A stretch of DNA of 64,000 bases from Myxococcales bacterium (GTDB taxonomy: Bacteria > Myxococcota_A > Polyangia > Nannocystales > Nannocystaceae): positions 1 through 64,000 of the forward strand of contig JACKDW010000018.1 in assembly GCA_020633295.1 (NCBI GenBank), in the 5' to 3' direction. The position numbers and the translations under genes were made by a program. Of this stretch, positions 38,537-47,000 are shown one piece after another. The notes under the pieces are model-generated. The model made no database searches, was not told where the DNA came from, and saw only the letters and a list, made by a program, of their open reading frames with translations. The first letter of the stretch is position 1, and every line of letters starts with the position of its first letter.

Positions 38537-39763
38537 TTGGCGACGCGGCGGGAAGGGGGGCGGGGACTCGAGCGCGCGGCGGCGCTGCTCGGCCTCCTCG
38601 CGATCGCCTGCGCGAGCGCTCGGGCGAGCGCCGCGGAGCCTGCGGCGCCCTCGGGCGTGAGGACGTACACGGGCCCGGAGGGGCCCATCGCCGCGCCGAG
38701 CCCGTCCGCCGAGCTCGCGCCTGACCCCGCCGCGGCGATTGAGCCCGCGCTCGAACCCGCGATCGAGCGCCCCGCCACGATCGAGGGGCCCGGGGCCGTC
38801 CCGCTCCCATCCGTCGAGAAGGTCGAGGGGGACCGCGAGGAGGCGCGTCCGCTGGACCCGCGTCCCCGTCACCGCTGGATCTACAACAACCTGATCGGCG
38901 CGCGCTACAACCCGCTCGGGCTGATCAACGAGCTCACGCTCGGCTATCGCTATCAGCTCGTTGACAAGAACTCGATCCTGTTCAACGAGAGCTTCATCGC
39001 CGTCCAGGCCCACGCCGTCCTCACGCCGGCCTACGCCGGCGGCGGCCCCAAGCTCGACATCCAGCCGGCGGCCGTGCTCAACCTCTCGGTCGCGTACGAC
39101 TGCATCGGCTACTTCGGCGCGCTCGGCTCGCTGCAGTCGTTCCCCAGCGCCACCGCCGACTGGTCCGACACGCGCGTCAAGGAGCTCGCCAACCTCGGCC
39201 TCAACTACGGCGCGCTCACCCACACGGTCACGCTCTCGGGGCTCCTCCAGGGCAAGGTCAAGAACGTCGCCGTTCGCGACAACGTAAAATTCTACTGGAG
39301 CGACTTCGTCCTCCGCGAGGGCGATCGGGTGTTCTACTCCCAGACCCTCGACATGCTCCTCTCCGACCGCGGCTGGGCGACGACCAACGACCTCGACGTC
39401 CTCTACCTCTTCGACTTCGGGCTCACGCTCGGCGCGCGCTACACCTACACCTACGCGTTCTACGACGAGCAGCACTTCGCCCCCGGCGAGGAGGTCGTGA
39501 ACGTCGTCGGGCCGACCCACCGCGTCGGCCCGGCGATCATCTACACGTTCTCCAAGCGCCCCGATCGCCGCTTCGACGAGCCGTCGTTGATCATCCTCTC
39601 GCAGTGGTGGGCGAAGCACCCGTACCGCACCGGCCAGGACGTCCACGCCGCGATCCCCTACTTCGTCGTCGCGTTCACCTTCAAGGGCGACCTGTTCCCC
39701 GATCCGGCGCGCTGGCACGCGAAGACCCAGCCGCGCGAGCGTCGGCGCAGGTCGAGGCGCTAG
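38537..39763 (+). CDS. Hypothetical outer-membrane protein
   Basis: About 408 residues from TTG at 38537, or 440 from ATG 38441; a GGGAGGTG ribosome-like site lies at 38513-38520, so the start is uncertain. Signal peptide AAALLGLLAIACASARASA, then a Pro/Ala-rich linker (residues ~40-100) and a beta-rich domain from YNNLIGARYNPLGLINELTLGYRYQLVDKNSILF to the end, with regularly alternating hydrophobic residues. This looks like an outer-membrane beta-barrel of unknown family. Divergent from the IgGFc gene and inside the block that splits the synthase. Confidence 0.65.
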   Translation: MATRREGGRGLERAAALLGLLAIACASARASAAEPAAPSGVRTYTGPEGPIAAPSPSAELAPDPAAAIEPALEPAIERPATIEGPGAVPLPSVEKVEGDREEARPLDPRPRHRWIYNNLIGARYNPLGLINELTLGYRYQLVDKNSILFNESFIAVQAHAVLTPAYAGGGPKLDIQPAAVLNLSVAYDCIGYFGALGSLQSFPSATADWSDTRVKELANLGLNYGALTHTVTLSGLLQGKVKNVAVRDNVKFYWSDFVLREGDRVFYSQTLDMLLSDRGWATTNDLDVLYLFDFGLTLGARYTYTYAFYDEQHFAPGEEVVNVVGPTHRVGPAIIYTFSKRPDRRFDEPSLIILSQWWAKHPYRTGQDVHAAIPYFVVAFTFKGDLFPDPARWHAKTQPRERRRRSRR

Positions 39764-39844
39764 CCGTCGGCCGTCGGCGGTCGCGGTCGAGCGCGGATTC
39801 GTGCGCCCTGGTCGCGCGCGTGCGCGTGTGGCACGCTCGCTCCC

Positions 39845-40564
39845 GTGCGCCGCGCGGTCTTCTCGATCTCTGTTCTTTTGTGCATGTTGATAGCGACGCC
39901 CGCGCGGCCCGACGTGCTGCCGCCGGGCGAGAAGGGCGTCGGGCTCTCGATCTCGGTCAAGGCGGAGGTCCCCGAGGGCAAGGCGCTCGTGCTCGCGCGC
40001 ACCTTTCGCGGCGCGATGGTGATCACGCCGGGGACGCCGCAGGAGGTCGAGTGGCACCCGCTGGGGGGCGCGCTGCAGCTGCGCCTCGTCGAGCAGGCGA
40101 GCGTGGCGAAGATAGACGCGCTGCGCGAGGACATGAAGCGCGACGAGATCAACGCGCTCGTCGAGCAGGGCGCCGCGTGTCACGAGCCGTTCCCCGGGGT
40201 CCGCACCGTCCCGGAGTCCAACCCGGAGTCAGGGCTTCGCTGGGTGTACGCGGTCGAGTTCGCGGGCGACGCCTGCACGGCGACGCTCGAGCGCACCGAG
40301 AAGCTCGACGCCGCGGGCGTCGTGCTGCCGGCGGCGCCCGAGGAGCCTCCTGGACCGGCGAAGGCCGAGGCGGGGCCTCCCGAGACGAAGGCGGACGAGC
40401 CGAAGACGGGCGAGCCGAAGGCGGACGAGACGAAGTCCGGCGCGGGGATGTGCAGCGTCGCGCGGCGCCCCGAGGGCTCCGGCGCGCTCTTGGTGCTCGT
40501 GAGCGCGCTGGCGCTCGGCGTGGGCCGGCGGCGTCGGTCGCGACGCGCCGCAGCGCCGTCGTAG
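39845..40564 (+). CDS. Secreted protein with MYXO-CTERM-like tail
   Basis: 239 residues from GTG 39845. Signal peptide AVFSISVLLCMLIATPARP, a beta-rich central domain (GVGLSISVKAEVPEGKALVLARTF...ITPGTPQEVEWHPLGGALQLRLV), then a Glu/Lys/Pro-rich segment and a sorting-type tail: C followed by hydrophobic ALLVLVSALALGVG and a basic run RRRRSRR. The tail resembles the GlyGly/MYXO-CTERM signals of Myxococcota. It follows the outer-membrane gene on the same strand, 82 bp apart. Family of the core not recognised. Confidence 0.65.
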   Translation: MRRAVFSISVLLCMLIATPARPDVLPPGEKGVGLSISVKAEVPEGKALVLARTFRGAMVITPGTPQEVEWHPLGGALQLRLVEQASVAKIDALREDMKRDEINALVEQGAACHEPFPGVRTVPESNPESGLRWVYAVEFAGDACTATLERTEKLDAAGVVLPAAPEEPPGPAKAEAGPPETKADEPKTGEPKADETKSGAGMCSVARRPEGSGALLVLVSALALGVGRRRRSRRAAAPS

Positions 40565-40792
40565 GGCTCCACGTCGGCGTGGCGCTGCGGCTGGAAATCG
40601 GCGCGCGACTCGGCGAATGCGCGGAGCCGCGACGGCGCCGCGCGGGTGTTCTACTTGATGGCTAAAAAGACATGTTGGAGGGAGGTCGCGGCGCCTCGGC
40701 TGGTTCCTCCGCGGTTCCAGCTCCGGCGCAGATCCCCGCGTGCTCGCGCGTGCGCGGGCGCGACGCGCGAGCGCCGATGATCCCTCGGATGT
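40565..40792. other. Short gap with no gene
   Basis: Region between the MYXO-CTERM-like gene and the synthase fragment. It contains an AT-rich patch (around 40660-40680) but no reading frame I would call. Confidence 0.4.
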
Positions 40793-43390
40793 TTACGAGG
40801 CCGCGCGCTGAGGGGTGTTGAAGGGCGTCGGGGCGCGGGGCCATGACTTCGACTGGAAGTACGGCAGCCGCAGGCGCTCGCCGTCGGCGACGCGCTCGGA
40901 GCCCGCGCGCGACCGCGGACCCCCGCGGTCCACGGGCACCACGCCGATCGACGAGACGTAGTGAATCGCCGCGCCGCCGGCGAGGCAGGCCAGGCGGATC
41001 ACCTCGATCGTCCCGCCGACGTTCGTCGGGCGCAGCTCCTCAAACGGCGCCGACCAGTCGACCCGCGCCGCGCAGTGAATGACGCGGTGCGCTCGCTCGG
41101 CGAGCGCCGCGAAGACGTCGTCGGTGAGGCCGAGCTGCGGGCGCGAGAGGTCCGCGGGCACGACCTCGACCCGCGCGCGCTCGATCGTCCGCCCGAGCCG
41201 CCGCGCGGTCTCGGCGATCCGGCTCCAGCCGTGCTCCGGGTCGCGCGCGCGGACCAGGCAGACCACGCGTCGGGGCGAGCGCGCCAGCAGCTCGGCGAGC
41301 AGGTAGCCGCCGACGAAGCCGGTGGCGCCCGTGAGGATCACGTCGCGCCCGGAGACCGCGCGCGCGCGCGGCCGCAGCGTCGGCTCGAGCGCCGCGCAGG
41401 CGTTCAGGTCCGGGCGCGCCGGCGCGAGCTCGGGCGCGCCGGCGCCGGCGCGCTCGACCCACCGCGCGATCTCGGCGAGGCTGCGATCGAAGATGACCTC
41501 GACCGGGAGCTCGACGCCGACGCGCTCCTCGGCGGCGGCGGCGAGCGAGACCATCGCGATGGAGTCGAGGCCGAGCTCGCGCAGCGTCCGCTCGGGCTCG
41601 ACGCGGCGCGCGGGGATCGACGCCTCCACGACAAGATGGTCGATGAGCCAGGTAGGTAGACCGCCGGGGCGCGCCGCGGGCTCGACGCGACGTCGCGCCG
41701 GCAGGTCGCCCGCGAGCCACGCCTGTCGACACGCGCGGCGCTGGATCTTGCCGCTCGTCGTCTTGGGGATCGTCCGCGGGGGGAGCAGGGCGAGCCCCGC
41801 GAGCGCGAGCTCGTGCGCCCGCGCGATCGCCTCGCGCAGCGCGTCCTCGACCTCCTCGAGCGCCGCGCCCTTGACCTCCGCGACCACGCACAGCGCCTCG
41901 TCGCCGCCCGCGTCGGGGATCGTGAAGGCCGCCACGCAGCCGGCGCGGATCGCCGGGTGGGCCGCCTCGCAGGTCGCCTCGAGGTCCTGCGGGTAGTGGT
42001 TGCGGCCGCGGATGACGAGCAGATCCTTGCTGCGCCCGGTGATGAACAGCTGCCCGTCGCGCAGCACGCCGAGGTCGCCGCTGCGCAGCCACGCGCGCCC
42101 GTCCGCGCCGCGCCACGCGAAGCGCTCGCGGCTCGCCTCGGGCAGCTCCCAGTAGCCCCGCGCGACCGCGCGGCCGCGGATCGCGATCTCGCCGACCTCG
42201 TCGGGCGCCGCCGGGCGCCCGTCGGCGCGCAAGATCGCTACCTCGGCGTCGAGGATCGGCGCGCCGCAGCTCACGAGCTCCTTGCCGTCGCCCCGCGCGA
42301 CGCGGCCGCGCTCGAGCGCCTTCGCGTCGCAGCGCAGGAGGTAGCGGTCCTCGTCGATGTTGCCGCCCGTGACCAGCAGCGTCGCCTCGGCCAGGCCGTA
42401 CGTTGGGTTGAAGCTGCGCCGGTGAAAGCCGGCGGGCGCGAAGGCCCGCGCGAATTCCCGGAGGGTCTCCGCGCGCACCGGCTCGGCGCCGCAGAACGCG
42501 AGCTGCCAGCGGCTGAGGTCCAGCGACGCGACCGCCTCCGGCGTGGCGCGCCGGGCCGCGAGCGCGTAGGCGAAGTTAGGACCGCCCGAGATCGTCGCGT
42601 CGAAGTGGCTGATCGCGCGAGGCCAGCGCATGGGGTTCTTGATGAAGTCGATCGTCGACATCAGCGTCCCCGTGGCGTCGAGCGCCATCGGCCCGAGGAT
42701 GCCGCCGATGAGCCCCATGTCGTGGTAGGGCGGCAGCCACGAGAGCACGTGCGGGCCGTCGACGCGGTAGGAGCTGCGGATCATCTCGAGGTTCGCGAGC
42801 AGGTTGCCGTGCGAGACCATCACGCCGCGCGGGCGCCCCGTGGAGCCCGAGGTGTACTGGAGGAACGCGAGGTCGTCGGGCGCGACCGCGGGGCGGCGCC
42901 AGTCGGCGGCCCACCCGGGCTCGGCGTCGTCGACCGTGACCGCCTCGAGCACCGCGAGCTCGGGCGCCGCCTCGGCGATCATCGGGAGCACGCCCGCGAG
43001 CGCCGCGGTGGTCAGCGTCAGCGCCGGCCGCGAGCTGCGGATGATGCCCTGCAGGCGCGGCAGCGTCGCGTCGAGCCGCGCGGGGTTGGGCGGGAACGCC
43101 GGGACGGCGACGACCTGCGCATAAAGACAGCCAAAAAACGCCGCGATGAAGTCGAGGCCGGGCGGGAAGATCAGCAGCGCGCGCTCCCGCGCGTAGCCGA
43201 GCGCCTGCAGGCGCGCGGCGATCACCCGCGCGCGGCGGTCGAGCTCGGCGAGGCTCCAGCAGGTCGTCGGGCCGTCCACGTCGCCTGTCTCGAGGAACCG
43301 CAGCCCGACCGCCGGGGTCGTCGCGCGGCGCGACTCGAGGAACTCGATGAGCGAGGGGTAGGGGAGCCTGGCGTCGGCGCGTGTGATCAT
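40793..43390 (-). CDS. 5' half of a split synthase: FAAL-ACP-thioester reductase
   Basis: 865 residues. Fatty acyl-AMP ligase domain: YTSGSTGRPRGVMVSHGNLLANLEMI (around residue 175), SWLPPYHDMGLIGGILGPM and GRSKDLLVIRGRNHYPQDLE. Acyl-carrier domain with phosphopantetheine Ser in LRELGLDSIAMVSL (around residue 608). Thioester-reductase domain with GATGFVGGYLLAELL (around residue 687), HYVSSIGVV and the Tyr-x3-Lys motif LPYFQSK (around residue 843), after which the true sequence ends and about 20 unrelated codons follow. Such proteins activate a fatty acid, load it on ACP and release it as aldehyde or alcohol. ATG at 43390. Divergent from the hybrid sensor at 44062. The missing part is at 34551-36214. 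Confidence 0.85.
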   Translation of the reverse strand: MITRADARLPYPSLIEFLESRRATTPAVGLRFLETGDVDGPTTCWSLAELDRRARVIAARLQALGYARERALLIFPPGLDFIAAFFGCLYAQVVAVPAFPPNPARLDATLPRLQGIIRSSRPALTLTTAALAGVLPMIAEAAPELAVLEAVTVDDAEPGWAADWRRPAVAPDDLAFLQYTSGSTGRPRGVMVSHGNLLANLEMIRSSYRVDGPHVLSWLPPYHDMGLIGGILGPMALDATGTLMSTIDFIKNPMRWPRAISHFDATISGGPNFAYALAARRATPEAVASLDLSRWQLAFCGAEPVRAETLREFARAFAPAGFHRRSFNPTYGLAEATLLVTGGNIDEDRYLLRCDAKALERGRVARGDGKELVSCGAPILDAEVAILRADGRPAAPDEVGEIAIRGRAVARGYWELPEASRERFAWRGADGRAWLRSGDLGVLRDGQLFITGRSKDLLVIRGRNHYPQDLEATCEAAHPAIRAGCVAAFTIPDAGGDEALCVVAEVKGAALEEVEDALREAIARAHELALAGLALLPPRTIPKTTSGKIQRRACRQAWLAGDLPARRRVEPAARPGGLPTWLIDHLVVEASIPARRVEPERTLRELGLDSIAMVSLAAAAEERVGVELPVEVIFDRSLAEIARWVERAGAGAPELAPARPDLNACAALEPTLRPRARAVSGRDVILTGATGFVGGYLLAELLARSPRRVVCLVRARDPEHGWSRIAETARRLGRTIERARVEVVPADLSRPQLGLTDDVFAALAERAHRVIHCAARVDWSAPFEELRPTNVGGTIEVIRLACLAGGAAIHYVSSIGVVPVDRGGPRSRAGSERVADGERLRLPYFQSKSWPRAPTPFNTPQRAAS
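40846..40860. repeat. 15-bp direct repeat, right copy
   Basis: ACTTCGACTGGAAGT, identical to 36200-36214. It lies in the YFQSK codons of the reductase domain and marks the other edge of the 4,646-bp block. Confidence 0.9.
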
Positions 43391-44061
43391 GGTCGGTGTC
43401 CCTTCTCTTGAGCGTGTCGCCGGGCCGCGCGGGGACGCGCGGGCGCGGGCGCGCGTGCCCGCGCTCGACCGGTGCTCGTGCGCGCGCGCTTGAGCACGTG
43501 ATCGCCCGCGAGACCTACAAGCCCCTCCGGACATCCAGTCTCTCGTCGAGGCCGATCAACGGGTTAACACGACGCGCGCCGATCCTCAGCGCCGGCGTCG
43601 GCCAATCGTGTGTCGCCGCCCGTCAACTCGCGGCTGTCCGCCGCGGGCACAGGCGTGGCCGACGTCGACACAGGGCGCCCGGCGCCCGCGCGCGCGGGCG
43701 CGCCGGGTGTCGCGCAGGGCCGCGACGGCGCGCGCCGTCGCTCGCGGCGACGCGCGCGGCGCGGCGGCAGGCTTGGATGAGATGTCCGATCGAGCACTCG
43801 CCTCGCGCCGGATCGCGCGCCGGACCGCGCCCGGCTCAGGGCGGCGGCGAGCGCGGTCGAGCTGCCTGATCGAGCATGCTAATCGAGCCGGACCGCGCCC
43901 GGCTCAGGGCGGCGGCGAGCGCGGTCGAGCTGCCTGATCGAGCATGCTAATCGAGCCGGGCGCGCGCCCGGATCGGTGCGGCGGCGAGCGTGGTCGAGCT
44001 GCCTGAGCGAGCACGCTTATCGATCCGGCGCCCGGCTCCGCGCGACGACATAGAATGCGGC
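43391..44061. promoter_or_regulatory. Shared upstream region of the synthase and the hybrid sensor
   Basis: 671 bp between divergent genes, without a convincing gene. It holds a short exact copy of sensor-gene sequence at 43532-43554 and three 68-bp tandem repeats at 43819-44025. Both promoters should lie here; no confident -35/-10 pair stands out. Confidence 0.5.
43819..44025. repeat. Three tandem 68-bp repeats upstream of the hybrid sensor
   Basis: Copy 1 at 43819-43886 and copy 2 at 43887-43954 are almost identical; copy 3 from 43955 is diverged. Each unit carries the dyad core AGCATGCT, with TCGA on both sides, plus a GGTCGAGCTGCCTGATC block. They sit between the divergent sensor and synthase genes, so they are good candidates for the sensor's own DNA targets. 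Confidence 0.7.
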
Positions 44062-47000
44062 GTGAGCCGACGCCTGCTCTCGCTCGTCGCCGTGCTCGGC
44101 GCGCTCTCCCTCGCGCCGGGCGTCGCCGTGGCCCAGACGACTCGGGCCGCGCACGGCTTCGTCGTCGACCGCTGGGGCGCCGCGGAGGGCCTGCCGCTCG
44201 ATCACGCGCTCGACGTCGCGTTCACCCCAGACGGCTTCGTCTGGGTCGCCACCGTCGAGGGGCTGTTCCGCTTCGACGGTCGCGAGTTTCGGCCGATGGA
44301 CGATGAGTGGATCGAGGCGCTCGGATCGCGGCGGATCACGCGGCTCGCCACGCACCCGCGCGACGGCGCGCTCTGGATCATGGCGGAGATGCAGTCGGTC
44401 GCGCGCCTCGTCGACGGCGAGCTCCAGGTCTGGGACGAACTAGGCGGGCCGCCCGGGCGTTGGCTCGTCGACGATCAGGAGCTCTGGCTGCCGCTCGATC
44501 GGCTCTACAGGCTCGATGACGCGCCCTACGAGGTGCCGTGGGCCGAGCTCCCCTTGCCGCTCCACGGCGTGGCGTCGCTGGGCGACGGCTCCCTGCTCCT
44601 CAGCGTCGGCGAGGTGCTCTATCAGGCGCGCCCAGGGGAGCGACCGAGCCGCTTCACGCCCGCCGACGCGCTCGACGGCGCCATCCAGTCTCTCGTCGAG
44701 GCCGCCGACGGCGCGCCGATCGTCGACACCCGGCGCTCGATCTACCGCTGGGACGGGGCGCGCTTCGCCGCGCTCGACCCGGGCGGTCCGCTGGCGTGCA
44801 TCCCCATCCCGGCCCGCACGCACCGCTTCGAGTGCCCGCCGCTCAACCAACGCGCGGGTCCGTGGCGGATCCGCAACGACGTGATCACGCACTCCGGGCG
44901 CGAGGTGTGGACGCTGGGGGCGTTGCCCGAGGACGGGCTCGTCGACTCGCGCGGCGATCTGTGGGTGCCGACCCAGGGGGACGGGCTGCTGCGCGTGCGG
45001 CCGGCCGTCCTCCACCACCTGCCGATCGCCAGGCACGACGCCCGCGCCGATCACCTCTGGCTCGACCGCGCGGACCGGCTCTGGGTCAGGCACGCGAGCG
45101 ACCGGAGCTGGAGGACCTATGACCCGGAGGCGCGTCGTCGCGGCGGCGCCGGCGTCGAGCTGCGTGACGTCAAGGCGACGCTCATCCGCGAGCTCGACGA
45201 GGAGCGGCTGATCGACATCGGCAAGGGCGTCGCGCGGACGGGTCGTCGCGCGGGCGCGACGATCGAGCGCGAGACCGGGGCCGCGACGACGATCTCGAAC
45301 CCGTGCACCGCGGCGCGCCTCCCTGACGGCGTCTGGATCATCGGCGGCGGGAACGGGCTCTACGCGCTCGACGGCGTCGAGGTCGCGCCGCTCGCGGTCG
45401 ACGGCGAGATCGGTCGCGTGAGCGCGCTGCTGCCTCTCAGCGGCGGCGACGTGGCGATCGGCACGAAGAGCCGCGGCCTCCGCTTCATGGATCGCGCGCG
45501 GCGGGTGCGTCCGCTCGGGCGCCGCGGCGGGCTCCTCGTCGACGGGATCCGCCACCTCCGCCGGGACGGCGACACGCTGTGGGTGAGCACGGAGGAGGAG
45601 GGCCTGTGCGCGGTCGGCCCGCTCTCAGGTGGCCTCGAGGGCGCGGCGTGGCGCTGCCTCCGACCCGGGGCCGCGCGGGGGGTCCACGCGAGCGAGGTCG
45701 ACGCGGCCGGTAATACGTGGCTCTCGAGTAATGTTGGCCTTTGGGTCAGCCGACCAGGCGAGCTCGCCGCCTTCGCCGACGGCGGCCCGGCGCCCGACTT
45801 CCTCCAGCTCGGCGTCGAGTCCGGCATGGTCAAGGCCGAGGCGAACGGCCAGAGCTGCGGGACGGTCGCGCGGGACCGCGAGGGCGTGCTGTGGTTCCCG
45901 ACCCAGGACGGCGTCGTCGGCGCCGATCCCCGGCGCTTCCGCTTCCCGGAGGCGCCGCGCGCCTCCATCGAGCTGGCGCGCGTCGGCGAGCGGCCGGCGG
46001 CGGGTCCCTTGCAGGTCGAGCCCGAGCAGGCCGTCGAGCTGTCGTGGGTCGCCCCGGCGCCGCCGGAGTACGCCGCGCAGGTCCGCTACCGCGTCCGCAT
46101 CAACGACGGCGCGTGGTCCGAGCCGAGCCGCGGGCGCGGCATCACGCTCGCCGGCCTCGCGCCCGGAGCGTTTCGCGTCGAGGTCCAGGCGGGCCTCGCG
46201 GGCGCGTGGGGCCCGATCGCCGCGATCGCGGGTCACCGCGCGCCCGCCTGGCACGAGCGCTGGCTCGCGTGGGTGCTCGGCCTCGTCATCGCGATCGGCG
46301 TCGGCGCGGGCGTCGTCCGCCTGCGGACGCGGGCGCTGCGGCGACGCCAGCAGGCGCTCGAGGCGACGGTCGCCGAGCGCACCGTCGAGGTCCGCTCCAA
46401 GGCCGACGCGCTGCTCCGCAAGACGCGGCTGCTCTCGGAGCAGTCCGCGCGGCTCGCCGAGCTCGAGGGGCTGCGCTCGCAGGCGATCGCCAATCTCCAC
46501 CACGAGCTGCGCACGCCGCTGACGCTGGTGAAGGCGGGGCTCGAGCGGCTGAGCCCGCCGGGCGACCCCCGCGAGCGCGAGAACCACGCGCGAGTGCTGC
46601 GCAACGCGGCGCGCCTCGAGACGCTGATGTCGCAGCTCGGCGACATCGCGCAGCTCGAGTCCGGCGAGCTCGTCCCCCGCGCGCGCCGGCTCGACCTGCG
46701 CGCGCGGACCTCGGCGCTCATCGGTCGATTCCAGGCGCTCGCCTCGCAGCGCGGGATCACGCTGAGCCCGCCGCCGCCCGGCGACGCGCTGTCGCTGTGG
46801 TTCGACCCGGACTTCTTCGACAAGATCCTCAGCAACCTCGTCCACAACGCGCTCAAGTTCACGCCGCCCGGCGGCGCGGTCGAGATCAGCGTCGCGCCGA
46901 GCGACGAGCTCGTCCGCGTCGAGGTCTCGGACACCGGGCCCGGGATCCCCGAGCGCGCGCGCGAGCGCGTGTTCGAGCGCCTGTTCCAGGTCGAGCAGGG

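Larger units (their letters stand above)
36200..40845. other. 4,646-bp block interrupting the FAAL-reductase gene
   Basis: Block bounded by exact 15-bp repeats. It carries three complete envelope-protein genes and no transposase, integrase or resolvase. Deleting it leaves one repeat copy and fuses ...LPYFQSK to WAAERAL... in frame; the joined gene would be 1,397 codons plus stop. Origin is uncertain: insertion, programmed element, or assembly chimera. Confidence 0.7.

Noticed and set aside
36200..40845. IS element or transposon suspected
   Set aside because: No transposase, inverted terminal repeats or integrase found; only direct 15-bp repeats.
43819..44025. CRISPR array suspected in 68-bp repeats
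   Set aside because: Units are tandem with no spacers between them and no cas genes; better explained as upstream regulatory repeats.
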